Of a stretch of 64,000 nucleotides of DNA, positions 43,725-52,515 are shown piece by piece. Positions within the stretch are counted from its first letter, which is position 1; each line of letters begins with the position of its first letter. The notes below the pieces were generated by a model. That model saw only the letters and a list, made by a program, of their open reading frames with translations, made no database searches and was not told the DNA's origin. The stretch covers positions 4,234,501 through 4,298,500 of the forward strand of contig NZ_CP066369.1 in assembly GCF_016406305.1 (NCBI RefSeq), read 5' to 3'. The position numbers were made by a program, and so were the translations under genes. The stretch comes from Shewanella putrefaciens (lineage in GTDB: Bacteria > Pseudomonadota > Gammaproteobacteria > Enterobacterales > Shewanellaceae).

Positions 43725-45182
43725 TTAAGTGAGGGTAAGCAGGTCCTTGGCGCGTTTCAGGCTGTGGATCTCTGCGCTATCACGCGTCACGTCGAGTACT
43801 TTATCAATCTGCAATGCCAATGATTGCCACAGAGGCTGGATAATATCCGCCTCTTTTTGATTGGCATGGCGCCGAGCCAAATTGAGCAAGGCTGCCGCAC
43901 CCACCACATCTATACGACCTAAAATACCATCGGCGAGGGCCATGCTCAGCTCAATCATCGCGGGCACACTGTGACCATATTTGATCACCTCACGTAAATA
44001 ATGCTCCGCTTGGGTAAGATCGCTATCGAAAGCGTTATCATCGTGGAGCATATGCTGGGCGCGGGAGAACATAGCATCCAATTGTCCCTGCTCGGCGGCC
44101 TCGGCCATCCAATGCTCACTGGCGATAGGATCCCGTTGACATCCCTCACCATTGGCCAGCATAAGCGCTAAATGGTATTGGGCATGGGGGTAACCTGCCT
44201 GCGCCGCTTTACTAATAAAATGATAGGCTTGGGCAAGATCATTTTGCTGATAATGCAGCACGCCTAAATTGGCCATCGCCTCGGTTTGTTCGCCATCCGC
44301 CGCCAGCTGTAAAAAGTGTTTCGCTTGGGCCAAATCTGGCTTAAATGACTCACTGCCGACCAGATAAAAATAGCCAAGCAATGCCATCGCATTGACGACA
44401 CCCGCTGCGGCCGCTGCGGCTATCGCAGCTTCACCTTTAATCGTATCGGCTTCACCCTGATAGCCATGGATTAAACTCACCCCATGCTCATAGAGGGCTT
44501 CCATATGTGTTGGGGCAGCAAGGGCAAACCAATAGGCAGCCTTTGCAAAGGTATCACTGGCTTTTTGGGCAACGTCCTTCACAGCTGAGTCATCGTTTTC
44601 AGTACCATAGTACTGTTCGACGAGGGCAAGCTCTTGTTCCTTAAGCATTAATGCTTTAGTTTTAAAAGAAATCCCCACAAGATACTGCGCCTTGGGATCA
44701 TCCTCCATCACAGCGCGGTAGCAGAGTTCTTTTACGGTGACAGAATCACTGACCTCATACCGATACTCCGGCGCTTCACGGCCAGTCACCTTAGGATACA
44801 AGTGCTCCACCAAGGCCAACACGTCCTTAATGGCTTTTTGGGCTAAGGCGAGTAATTGCTCTTGGGTAAGATGGTATTTTTCAGGGTGGGCACCACGGTT
44901 GCCATCGGCGCGCAGGCGATGCAAAGCACGGGTCGTTTTAACATCGATAAGGCGTTTTTGGTTTAACTGCTCTATGCGGTCATAGAGATTTGGGCTGGTA
45001 AAAGAAACTTCCTTACCCTGCCTAAGCAGTTCGGTGAGCTTATGGGTAAAACTACGAATATGCAGCAGTGACTGAGTTGGCACATCCCGCACATAATTTT
45101 TCGCACTGAGGTAATCATCTAGGAGAGGGGCCGAAAAACCTTGGATAAACTCACTATCCAATATCACAACCTGAGTCCCCAT
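43725..45182 (-). CDS. DUF4145-SEL1 repeat protein
   Basis: 485 residues. The N-terminal part (about 1-130, FIQGFSAPLLDDYLSAKNY, ALHRLRADGNRGAHPEKYH) fits a DUF4145-like domain, which also precedes some nucleases. About five to six SEL1/TPR-like repeats follow (HYQQNDLAQAYHFISKAAQ, AGYPHAQYHLALMLANGEGC), a scaffold for protein contacts. No signal peptide or membrane segment; cytoplasmic. An AAAAAAG-type run of alanines occurs in the centre. It lies 36 bp after a YciC-like membrane gene on the same strand and may share its transcript. Confidence 0.78.
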   Translation of the reverse strand: MGTQVVILDSEFIQGFSAPLLDDYLSAKNYVRDVPTQSLLHIRSFTHKLTELLRQGKEVSFTSPNLYDRIEQLNQKRLIDVKTTRALHRLRADGNRGAHPEKYHLTQEQLLALAQKAIKDVLALVEHLYPKVTGREAPEYRYEVSDSVTVKELCYRAVMEDDPKAQYLVGISFKTKALMLKEQELALVEQYYGTENDDSAVKDVAQKASDTFAKAAYWFALAAPTHMEALYEHGVSLIHGYQGEADTIKGEAAIAAAAAAGVVNAMALLGYFYLVGSESFKPDLAQAKHFLQLAADGEQTEAMANLGVLHYQQNDLAQAYHFISKAAQAGYPHAQYHLALMLANGEGCQRDPIASEHWMAEAAEQGQLDAMFSRAQHMLHDDNAFDSDLTQAEHYLREVIKYGHSVPAMIELSMALADGILGRIDVVGAAALLNLARRHANQKEADIIQPLWQSLALQIDKVLDVTRDSAEIHSLKRAKDLLTLT

Positions 45183-45217
45183 ACATGTTTACCTCAATCC
45201 GATGTATTAGATCCGTA

Positions 45218-45925
45218 TCATTCTGCGAGGGGCTTTTTAGACACCATATACAGGCGAAATAATGCCAAATTGACGAATAAGCCAATGAAAGACATGAAGG
45301 TATCCGCCAACATTTGCACAGGTAAACCGCCTAAGGCTGCAACCCCAGAGAGTTGGCTACCAATCACAGAAAGCGGTAAATACAACATCAGTAATGCGAT
45401 TGTTTTCAGTACGATAGGGCCGCTAAAACTAAAACTCGCCTTAATGGCCTCTAGGGGCGTTAAGCGTTCGACCACGACCATAAAGTTCACATAGGCTAAA
45501 CGGGCGAAGAGGTAAAAGCTGATCACTAACCCCACCAGCCACATAGGGCCAAAGGCCGCGAACAACATTACCGGCGCTAAAATTGCGAGCCCCGAAAATA
45601 CCCCAGCCAGCAAGAGCGGTGGCACAAAAGGTAAACTCGCCTTTAACACTAAGCCCGCCGAAGGATTATGGCCCTGGGAACGCAGCTCGAGGTATAGGGT
45701 TAAGGCGGCAATTAGCACTGAAAACGTCAGCAATAGCAGCATCATAGCTATCATATGCGGCGCGCCAAATTGCGGATTTTCCAGATCGACTTTGCTCATC
45801 TCGACGCCTAACCATAACTGGATCCCAACTTGGATCAGCAGCAAGGGCACCGTCAGCATGGCAAGCTGCACGAGGTGATTACGGAAAAAATTATAGGCTT
45901 CGGTCAAAATTGCGGATAGTGACAT
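45218..45925 (-). CDS. YciC-like integral membrane protein
   Basis: 235 residues, about six helices, amphipathic start LSAILTEAYNFFRNHLVQLA, as in the UPF0259/YciC family. The C-terminus is FVNLALFRLYMVSKKPLAE. The family's role is unclear. ATG 45925 with GGAAAG upstream is preferred to an in-frame TTG four codons earlier. It forms a two-gene unit with the DUF4145-SEL1 gene downstream. Confidence 0.75.
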   Translation of the reverse strand: MSLSAILTEAYNFFRNHLVQLAMLTVPLLLIQVGIQLWLGVEMSKVDLENPQFGAPHMIAMMLLLLTFSVLIAALTLYLELRSQGHNPSAGLVLKASLPFVPPLLLAGVFSGLAILAPVMLFAAFGPMWLVGLVISFYLFARLAYVNFMVVVERLTPLEAIKASFSFSGPIVLKTIALLMLYLPLSVIGSQLSGVAALGGLPVQMLADTFMSFIGLFVNLALFRLYMVSKKPLAE

Positions 45926-46115
45926 GCGACTTTCCAAAATAATTGAAATAAATTAACACTGTGAATTGCCGCTAAGAATACCCAAAATCCCTTACCAATG
46001 CACAGAAGAAATCACTAGTGTGGCCCTTAAATCACAGAAAACTACTGCAACAAAAGTGGCAAACCCGTTAAACTGTCTCCCTTATTGCGCGCAAAACCCC
46101 AAAGGACGCCCTCAT

Positions 46116-46643
46116 ATGAAACAGACTCTCACCCTCTCACTGCTGCTTAGCAGTTGCATTTTAGCCGCGCCAACGAGTGCCGGATGGTTAGATAATCTTA
46201 CTGGTTCTCAAACAAAAACCCAGGCAGCAGCCACCAGCACAGCCACTCAATCCAATGAGCTGGTCGGCACTGTGATGTCACAGTTAGGCTTAAATCAAAC
46301 CCAGGCGGAAGGGGGATTAGGCAGTTTATTGGGCTTAGCCCAATCTAGCTTAGGCACGAGTGATTACTCAAAATTAGCCGCCAGTATTCCAAATGCCGAT
46401 AGTCTCTTGGCTGCCGCCCCTAAGCTGGATGGCAACTCAGGCGTATCAGGCCTGTTATCTAAGGCGGGCGATCTGGGCTCATCATTACAAGGCGGAGCCA
46501 TGGTATTAGATGCCTTTGAAAAACTTGGCATTTCAAAAGAACTGGCGATGCCGATGATCGATATTGCTAAGTCCTACCTTGAAACCAATGGCGCTGAAGG
46601 CACCTCAGATCTATTAATGAAAGGCTTAAATTCACTGCTGTAA
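46116..46643 (+). CDS. DUF2780-family exported protein
   Basis: 175 residues with signal peptide (TLTLSLLLSSCILAAPTSA). The mature helical region contains LVGTVMSQLGLNQTQAEGGLGSLL in two parts, ending ILMKGLNSLL-like, a DUF2780/VcgC-type pattern. Function unknown. AAAGGA lies 10 bases before ATG 46116; in-frame upstream codons lack a ribosome site. A weak hairpin terminator follows. Confidence 0.75.
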   Translation: MKQTLTLSLLLSSCILAAPTSAGWLDNLTGSQTKTQAAATSTATQSNELVGTVMSQLGLNQTQAEGGLGSLLGLAQSSLGTSDYSKLAASIPNADSLLAAAPKLDGNSGVSGLLSKAGDLGSSLQGGAMVLDAFEKLGISKELAMPMIDIAKSYLETNGAEGTSDLLMKGLNSLL

Positions 46644-46656
46644 TTCAGTCTTAACT

Positions 46657-46690
46657 CACCCTAAACGATACAAGGTTTAGGGTGAACTTT
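46657..46690 (+). terminator. Weak terminator
   Basis: Stem CACCCTAAAC / GTTTAGGGTG with an 8-base loop, followed by a short AACTTT, after the DUF2780 gene. Confidence 0.5.
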
Positions 46691-46742
46691 CCCCGCCTAA
46701 TCGACTCTACTTTATATTCCCTCAGTATGAGAACCGCCAAAT

Positions 46743-47225
46743 ATGATCGCGAAATTAAGACGATTTATTCAATCACACACTCAGGCGATAACGCCCGAAG
46801 ACAAGGCACATCAACTGAAGCTAGCTGCGGCGAGTATGTTGTTAGAAGTGGTGTTTGCCGATGAGACCTTGGCACCTGAAGAGACAGCGCTATTACCAAA
46901 ACTGCTCACCGAAACACTTTCGATGTCAGAGCAAGATGCTAAGGCGTTGATCGATGAAGCCAAGCGTGTGCAAGGCAATGCAACATCATTGTTTGAATTT
47001 ACTAATGCGATTAATACCGAATTTAACCTAGAGCAAAAACAAAAACTTTTACTCGCCATGTGGCAACTGGCCTATGCCGATGGACAGCTATCCCACTACG
47101 AAGACCAAATTATTCGTCGCACTGCGGATTTGTTGTACCTCAAACACAGCGAGCTAATCCAAATGCGCAATCAGGCAATAGCGGCATCGCACCAGCCAGA
47201 GCAACCACCCAAAAGCCCAGTATAA
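46743..47225 (+). CDS. TerB-like tellurite-resistance family protein
   Basis: 160 residues, all-helical TerB-type fold: LAAASMLLEVVFADETLAPE and LLLAMWQLAYADGQLSHYED are the two characteristic metal-binding-like repeats. No signal peptide. Single TerB-like proteins are common in Shewanella and need not mediate tellurite resistance. The start lacks a strong ribosome site. A terminator overlaps the stop codon. Confidence 0.8.
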   Translation: MIAKLRRFIQSHTQAITPEDKAHQLKLAAASMLLEVVFADETLAPEETALLPKLLTETLSMSEQDAKALIDEAKRVQGNATSLFEFTNAINTEFNLEQKQKLLLAMWQLAYADGQLSHYEDQIIRRTADLLYLKHSELIQMRNQAIAASHQPEQPPKSPV

Positions 47226-47244
47226 ACCGCAATACTGGGCTATT
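47214..47244. terminator. Bidirectional terminator
   Basis: Stem AGCCCAGTAT / ATACTGGGCT with an 8-base loop that includes part of the TerB stop codon. T-rich on both strands (TATTTATG on +, TTTT on -), between convergent genes. Confidence 0.8.
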
Positions 47245-47264
47245 TATGTTCTTCATAGATCAAT

Positions 47265-48527
47265 CTATTCGGGCATGACTAAGCTTTGTTTACGGCTAAG
47301 ATGGCTCTTCTGCCACCAGAGGAAAGGGGCCACCAGCAATATCAGCACAAACACATAGGCCATACTCGCACCGAGGGCAATACCCAGCGCTAAACAAAAG
47401 CCACACCCCAGCACAACTAATGGCAAATTCTGCCTTGGTAATAATTTTGCCGCGGCTAACATCGCCATTAAATAGATGATCACAAAAACCCCATTGCTCC
47501 AAGCGATCAAATGCTCTAATTCCTGTCCCGTTAGATAGGTCAGCACTATCACGCTCGCCATTACACTCAGTAATGCCGCTAGGGCCCGGATCGGCACTCC
47601 ATGGGCATTTTTAACGGCAAAACAGCGGGGTAAAATACCTTCACGGCTAAAGCTCCAGACCAAGCGTGCCGCACTTGCCGCATAGACGTTGACCGTCGCC
47701 AGGCCACTCGCAATACCTAAAACACCTATCACTTGGGCGCCGTATCCCCCTAATAACGCATCGAATACGCCGATCATGGCGACACTCTTCTCGGTCGGCA
47801 CGAGCAAGAGTAGTAATGTACAAGCGACATAAATCACCCCCACTAACACTGTGCCCATCATCATAGCGGGGATCATATCCTGCTGCGGACGACGAAAATC
47901 ATCGGCAAGGTGTGTCATGGCTTCTATACCGAGAAAACTCCAAAAAGCGATACCCGCAGCAATCATCACAGTTGGCATTTCTGGCATGCCATGGCGGGTA
48001 ATTGAGGTGAGTAGTCCCTGCTGGAAACTGCTCGCGCCAAACAATATTACCACCACGGCAACGATACAGAGAGTTAACCCAAACTGCAGCTTAGCCGACA
48101 CTTGGATCCCACGTAGATTAAGCAGAAACAGCCCTAGTATCACTAGAATTTCGGCACCGACCTGGGACCAACCTTCGAGGGGGATAAGTGCATTAACAAA
48201 TTGAAATGTCATCAAAATGGCGGCCGGAGCCCCCATAGGAACCACAAGTAAAAAAATTAAGCCTATGGTGCGACCCGCGGTGCGGCCAAAGGCTTTTTCG
48301 ACAAAGTAGGCAGGCCCGGCGGCGTGGGGAAACACACTGGCTAAGCGCCCAAACACTAGGGCGACGGGAATGATGGCTAAGGTCAGCAACAACCATGCGA
48401 CAAGCGCACCCGAGTGTGCCTTCTCGATAGTCATCTGCGGTAAAATAAACACCCCTGTGCCCAGCAAAGTGGTGGCCATTAGGCCCGCACCTTGCCAACG
48501 ACCTATAGTTCCGCTATTTGGATTCAT
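47265..48527 (-). CDS. YjeH-like APC-family amino acid exporter
   Basis: 420 residues with about 12 helices. The APC start is GLMATTLLGTGVFILPQMT; the length and the motif AFWSFLGIEAMTHLADDFRRP fit the L-methionine/branched-chain amino acid exporter YjeH. It should expel excess amino acids by ion coupling. It is divergent from an Lrp/AsnC-type gene, which commonly controls such exporters; a perfect 15-bp palindrome lies between them. Confidence 0.88.
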   Translation of the reverse strand: MNPNSGTIGRWQGAGLMATTLLGTGVFILPQMTIEKAHSGALVAWLLLTLAIIPVALVFGRLASVFPHAAGPAYFVEKAFGRTAGRTIGLIFLLVVPMGAPAAILMTFQFVNALIPLEGWSQVGAEILVILGLFLLNLRGIQVSAKLQFGLTLCIVAVVVILFGASSFQQGLLTSITRHGMPEMPTVMIAAGIAFWSFLGIEAMTHLADDFRRPQQDMIPAMMMGTVLVGVIYVACTLLLLLVPTEKSVAMIGVFDALLGGYGAQVIGVLGIASGLATVNVYAASAARLVWSFSREGILPRCFAVKNAHGVPIRALAALLSVMASVIVLTYLTGQELEHLIAWSNGVFVIIYLMAMLAAAKLLPRQNLPLVVLGCGFCLALGIALGASMAYVFVLILLVAPFLWWQKSHLSRKQSLVMPE

Positions 48528-48647
48528 CTGCTAATATTCTGTGGTTTTTGAGCCGTCAGTATAGTGAAATTTTGTCCCACAATCTGCCGTCATTTTCAGT
48601 GTTCTTGGCATTCAATACAGGCAAAATGCCGGATAATTAGCATATTT

Positions 48648-48662
48648 CCGTCATATTGACGG
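48648..48662. promoter_or_regulatory. Perfect palindrome, candidate Lrp/AsnC operator
   Basis: CCGTCA-TAT-TGACGG is a perfect inverted repeat with 3-bp spacer, in the middle of the divergent region. An extra half-site GCCGTCA occurs near 48582. Likely bound by the adjacent regulator; not tested. Confidence 0.5.
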
Positions 48663-48762
48663 CAACGCTTAAAAACTCCGCAGAATTAGCCAATACTCTG
48701 ACTTTATAACCCTATGGATTTTAAGATGTTAGCCTACGCCCTCGCCACCCTAGGAGCCCAAC

Positions 48763-49194
48763 TTGGATAAGTTCGATACCGCGATTATTAACAGCTTACG
48801 TCAAGATGCACGCCAAAGCGTGTCGCGCATTGCCGAACAAGTCAATCTGTCCCGCAGCGCAGTTGCCGAGCGGATCAAAAAACTGGAGCAAACGGGGGTG
48901 ATACGGGGCTACCAAGTATTACTCAGTGAATCTCAAAAAGAGGGAGTGTCGGCCTATTTTGAGATCCAGCACCAATGCCCGCGTTGCGCCGATGTGGTGC
49001 CCGTATTTCAGGCCATTCCAGAGGTGATCACCTGCCGTGGAATTTCTGGGGAGATGGATTTGCTCGTCTATGTACACGCGCCTTCGATGCGACGTTTGCA
49101 CGAGATCCGTGAATATATCGATACCCATACGGATATCATCAAGATAAAAACCCATGTGGTGATGAGCGAGTGGATCAATAATTTGGGGGAGTAA
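48763..49194 (+). CDS. Lrp/AsnC-family transcriptional regulator
   Basis: 143 residues. N-terminal HTH (DTAIINSLRQDARQSVSRIA, LSRSAVAERIKKLEQ) and C-terminal RAM domain that binds an amino acid. The start is TTG 48763 after TAGGAG. It is divergent from a YjeH-like exporter and probably senses the exported amino acid, by analogy with other Lrp-exporter pairs. Confidence 0.9.
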   Translation: MDKFDTAIINSLRQDARQSVSRIAEQVNLSRSAVAERIKKLEQTGVIRGYQVLLSESQKEGVSAYFEIQHQCPRCADVVPVFQAIPEVITCRGISGEMDLLVYVHAPSMRRLHEIREYIDTHTDIIKIKTHVVMSEWINNLGE

Positions 49195-49199
49195 TAACA

Positions 49200-49231
49200 A
49201 GAAACGCCACCCCTAAGGAATAAAGGTGGCG
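49200..49231 (-). terminator. Possible minus-strand terminator of the nrf-like operon
   Basis: CGCCACC / GGTGGCG stem (about 49205-49231); the minus strand continues with TTTCTTGTT. It is 225 bp from the nrfD-like stop, so the assignment is weak; it may instead be a 3' hairpin of the Lrp-type gene. Confidence 0.4.
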
Positions 49232-49455
49232 AGGCCCTTGTGGAGGCAGGGCAAAATACCTAAGTGTCAAATATGGCCTCCTTTCCCAGCGACCTCCCTG
49301 TTACAGCGGACAGTGACAAGATAATCAACCCTCAATAACTCAGCCAGTGCTATTGGGAGTGCTATCTCACAGCGTTTCCTTAGACACTGCTTTTCACTAT
49401 CCACCGATATCCTACACACTCGTATTCATTTGCTTGTAAACACTTTTCCTCTTTT

Positions 49456-50397
49456 TTAGGCGACCGTCATCTGGCCGGTGTAGAGGATAAAGTTCCGTAA
49501 AAGTAAAACACCTATCAGACTCAAGCACGCAGTTCCCGCCACATAGGCCCATTTACGCTTCGAGGTTGCCGTCATAAACAAGTTCATCGCAAGCGGCCCA
49601 GACAAACCAAGACCCACTATGCCTATCCAGAATATCCAGCCCCAGAAGCCATATCCTATGGCATTGAAGGTCGCCAGTTTACTTTGACCGCCGGATAGCA
49701 CTAGCCCCATAAAGAAGGTGAAAATCAGCACTATTTCTACCAAAATCAGCGGGATTTCTACTCTATGGATAAAGTGGACTTCCTTAGCGTTGGGGTTACC
49801 ATTGAGTAGCACACCGCCCAGTAGGGATGATGCCGCCCCCGAAGACAGTCCCGATGCCAAAAACAGCAGTGGCAACACAGGATTTTTCAACATAGGGTAA
49901 CCAGGAAGGGCCGATAACAGGAATCCCGTATACGCCCCTAACGCGAGGGAGAAGATCACCAATAAGCCTGTTATGGTTGCCTCAAAGCGGGCTAAAAACG
50001 CCGTTAGCTTAAGCACTATTGGGAAGCGATTCTCACACCAAGCATCGATAGGTTTGCGGAAAATAAGGCCTATCCACATAAACATAAACACTTGGTAAAT
50101 AAGTAGAATAAGCACACCCATCGACATCACAGACGTTGGATTATAAAACACCAAAATCTTCCAGAAATCGAATGGCTTAGTCAAATCAAGCACGAGAATG
50201 CCAAGCCCAGCCATCACCGCCACGGGAGCAACAATACAGGCTGCCTGCACAAAGCCCGACTGATAGGCATTATGTTTAAGCACAAAATGTTTGAGTAATA
50301 CCGCAAAGAACATGGCACCTGCGGATGCACCTGCTAAAAACAGGTAAATCGCAATCGGCCAATGCCAGACTAAGGTATCAAAATGTAGGGCGCTCAT
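49456..50397 (-). CDS. NrfD-like membrane quinol-oxidising subunit
   Basis: 313 residues, eight predicted helices, family NrfD/PsrC (WPIAIYLFLAGASAGAMFF at the start, SGLSSGAASSLLGG inside). It should pass electrons from quinol to the Fe-S protein made by the preceding gene. Its ATG overlaps the NrfC-like stop (ATGA), implying coupled translation. No nrfA (cytochrome c nitrite reductase) is seen in the window. Confidence 0.88.
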   Translation of the reverse strand: MSALHFDTLVWHWPIAIYLFLAGASAGAMFFAVLLKHFVLKHNAYQSGFVQAACIVAPVAVMAGLGILVLDLTKPFDFWKILVFYNPTSVMSMGVLILLIYQVFMFMWIGLIFRKPIDAWCENRFPIVLKLTAFLARFEATITGLLVIFSLALGAYTGFLLSALPGYPMLKNPVLPLLFLASGLSSGAASSLLGGVLLNGNPNAKEVHFIHRVEIPLILVEIVLIFTFFMGLVLSGGQSKLATFNAIGYGFWGWIFWIGIVGLGLSGPLAMNLFMTATSKRKWAYVAGTACLSLIGVLLLRNFILYTGQMTVA

Positions 50398-51080
50398 ATT
50401 GCCACCTCCCCTGATTTAGCCACGATTCGGAATAACTTAGGCCGAGTGCCGAGATCAACCTTAGCGCGTTGGGTCGGATTGGCCTTAAGCACTTGCACCA
50501 CCTCAGAGGTCGGGTCTTTTAGATTGCCGAACACTAATGCCTTTGTCGGACAGGCTGCTACGCAGGCGGGTTGTTTACCCTGGGCGAGATTGGTCTCACG
50601 GCAGAAGTCGCACTTATCCGCAGCATGGGTAACAGGATTGATAAAGCGAACTTTGTATGGGCAGGCCGCGATACAATATTGGCAACCCACACATTTCCAT
50701 GAGTCCACCGAGACAATCCCCGTTTCCTTATCGATAAAGGCGGCACCGGTCGGGCACACATTGACGCAGGGCGCATCTTCACAGTGTTGGCAGGATGTAC
50801 GGCTAAAATGGTAAAACTGATCAGGGTATTCACCATAGGGGCCGGTTTGCTCTATCTTGAGTCGTGAAACGCCCTCTGGCACATGGTTAGTTTCTCGGCA
50901 TGCCACCTCACAGGCTTGGCAACCAATACACTTAGTTTCATCGTGGATGAGTGCGTATTTCACACTTGGCTCAGCCTTCACTTCACCGGTGGCATTCACT
51001 GTGGCGAGCAGTGTTGCACCAGAAGCGCCGGCGAGTAAGGCACAAGTACCTTTGAGAAATCTTCTTTTTGAATTTTCCAT
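50394..51080 (-). CDS. NrfC-like Tat-exported [4Fe-4S] protein
   Basis: 228 residues. Tat signal (SKRRFLKGTCALLAG) and four cysteine sets for four [4Fe-4S] centres (CIGCQACEVAC, CQHCEDAPCVNVCPTG, CVGCQYCIAACPY, CDFC with CVAACPTKAL). It should carry electrons from NrfD to a periplasmic cytochrome. ATG 51080 with AGGAG is chosen; an in-frame codon 15 residues earlier lies before the signal without support. It lies 4 bp after the pentahaem gene. Confidence 0.88.
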   Translation of the reverse strand: MENSKRRFLKGTCALLAGASGATLLATVNATGEVKAEPSVKYALIHDETKCIGCQACEVACRETNHVPEGVSRLKIEQTGPYGEYPDQFYHFSRTSCQHCEDAPCVNVCPTGAAFIDKETGIVSVDSWKCVGCQYCIAACPYKVRFINPVTHAADKCDFCRETNLAQGKQPACVAACPTKALVFGNLKDPTSEVVQVLKANPTQRAKVDLGTRPKLFRIVAKSGEVAI

Positions 51081-51084
51081 AACC

Positions 51085-51549
51085 TTACTCCTGCTGGCCT
51101 GTATGGCAATTGCGGCACAGCTCACTGCGAACTTTTGGCGTCATATCGGCCATAGGTTCAGTTGGACTATGTAGTTTATGGCAGGCAGCACAGGGCACCT
51201 TTTTAGCGTGTACATTATGTGTCCAATCTGCATCACTGAGTTTTTTCTTGGTATGACATTTTTGACATACTCTAAGCTGTACAGAGAGTTCTGACCCCTC
51301 CTGCGCACCAAAGACCACGAGGTCATTCGGTTTTTTAGGGTGGTCACCCTTTTCTCCATGGCAGCTCGAACAGGTCATTTTCATCGCATCTTGGCCGTGA
51401 TGCCCTAACATTTGACCGTTACGCTTATGACACTTCATACAAGCATCACTGTTGATTTGATTGGCTGGCTCAGCACTCGTTGCGGCAAAACTCAATAGTA
51501 ATGCTGCAAGACCTAAGCGTAACGACCACAGCCATTGTCTTGTAGACAT
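51085..51549 (-). CDS. NrfB-like pentahaem cytochrome c
   Basis: 154 residues with signal peptide (LGLAALLLSFAATSA). Five CxxCH haem motifs (CMKCH, CSSCH, CQKCH, CAACH, CRNCH), as in NrfB. It should take electrons from NrfC and hand them to a terminal reductase. GAGGA lies upstream of ATG 51549. It heads the nrfBCD-like operon; the normal partner NrfA is absent from this locus. Confidence 0.9.
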   Translation of the reverse strand: MSTRQWLWSLRLGLAALLLSFAATSAEPANQINSDACMKCHKRNGQMLGHHGQDAMKMTCSSCHGEKGDHPKKPNDLVVFGAQEGSELSVQLRVCQKCHTKKKLSDADWTHNVHAKKVPCAACHKLHSPTEPMADMTPKVRSELCRNCHTGQQE

Positions 51550-51596
51550 AGGAAGTCCTCACATTTGTCTATGGGGGAAGAGAGAGGGGAGAGTCA

Positions 51597-51618
51597 GGGT
51601 TCGGAATCCTCCGAACCC
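51597..51618. other. Strong hairpin between DUF gene and nrfB-like gene
   Basis: Perfect 9-bp stem GGGTTCGGA / TCCGAACCC with loop ATCC. There is no T run on the minus strand, so it is not a standard terminator; it may be an attenuator or processing hairpin. Confidence 0.55.
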
Positions 51619-51629
51619 GACGGTCACGT

Positions 51630-52103
51630 TCAGACGGCTAACGCTTGCTTTAGACTTTGAGGATCCCACTGTTTATGCTGATTCATTTCAATAAAGCCAA
51701 TATTGAATTTGCTAAACAGTTTCTTCAGTGGAGAGTTGGTCTCCTTACCAAAATCACTGATCACCATTTTCACTTCTGATGAGTCATGGTCGATCAACAC
51801 ATAGTCGAGTCTACATTCATGGTTTAAATCAGCATCATGCTGGTCCATGTCAAATACAGTGTCTAATGGGACATTACAGCAAACATCGTATTTGCCTTCG
51901 ACTACGGTTTTTAGTGATTTAAAAAAGTTGAAACTCTGTTTATCAAATAACACTGGTTTAAGTTTCATTTCATGATGTGCCTCATCAGGATCTGCTCTAA
52001 AAAACTTAATGCAAGTCATGACAAACATAACAAACACGAAAGGTACAGCAACGAATAGTACGAAGTACATAAACGCATAGCTGAGAATGACTGAAGTATT
52101 CAT
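51630..52103 (-). CDS. Membrane protein with DUF2726-like domain
   Basis: 157 residues. One membrane helix (about 5-30, SYAFMYFVLFVAVPFVFVMF), then a domain resembling DUF2726 (CRLDYVLIDHDSSEVKMVIS); in that family the core is a nuclease-like fold, but here catalytic residues are not evident. Function unknown. TGGAGG lies before ATG 52103. It precedes the nrfBCD-like operon on the same strand. Confidence 0.6.
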   Translation of the reverse strand: MNTSVILSYAFMYFVLFVAVPFVFVMFVMTCIKFFRADPDEAHHEMKLKPVLFDKQSFNFFKSLKTVVEGKYDVCCNVPLDTVFDMDQHDADLNHECRLDYVLIDHDSSEVKMVISDFGKETNSPLKKLFSKFNIGFIEMNQHKQWDPQSLKQALAV

Positions 52104-52515
52104 ATACGCCTCCAAAAACTAATTTATATTTTTGTTATCTCCTTTAAAGCAACTTCAGTATTATCGGTAATCACTTTTGTTTTTTTGACTTATGTCACAC
52201 TTGCAAATAGCAATTTAAACATAAACAACAAGTTAAGACATGCCACACATTACTACTTAACGCAAATCTTAAATTCACATATTGATATTAGTTAATCAAA
52301 AGAATGAAATTCATATAGCTAAATATTAAAAAATGAAATTTCAAATTGCCTTAAAAATAACTTTTTAAATATAAAAAATAGAATTTACGCACCCGATTAT
52401 AGGCTAGAATAATATAAGATCCTAAACTTGGGATGTGATTCACATTCCATTGATTATTTGGCACTATACTTAGTTGCAAATTAACGTATTCATTCAATAT
52501 TAAGGAATATAAAAA
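52104..52515. other. AT-rich divergent control region
   Basis: About 410 bp without a gene, very AT-rich around 52250-52400. It includes the palindrome ATGTGA-T-TCACAT (52433-52445), about 75 bp upstream of the LysR gene. No other element recognised. Confidence 0.5.
52433..52445. promoter_or_regulatory. 13-bp palindrome ATGTGATTCACAT
   Basis: Two perfect 6-base arms around one central base. The arms resemble CRP half-sites, but the 1-base spacing excludes a standard CRP dimer site. It might be a LysR-type or other operator. Confidence 0.35.

Noticed and set aside
45966-46115. Longer N-terminus for the DUF2780 protein
   Set aside because: The signal peptide and the AAAGGA site place the start at 46116; the upstream extension is not protein-like.
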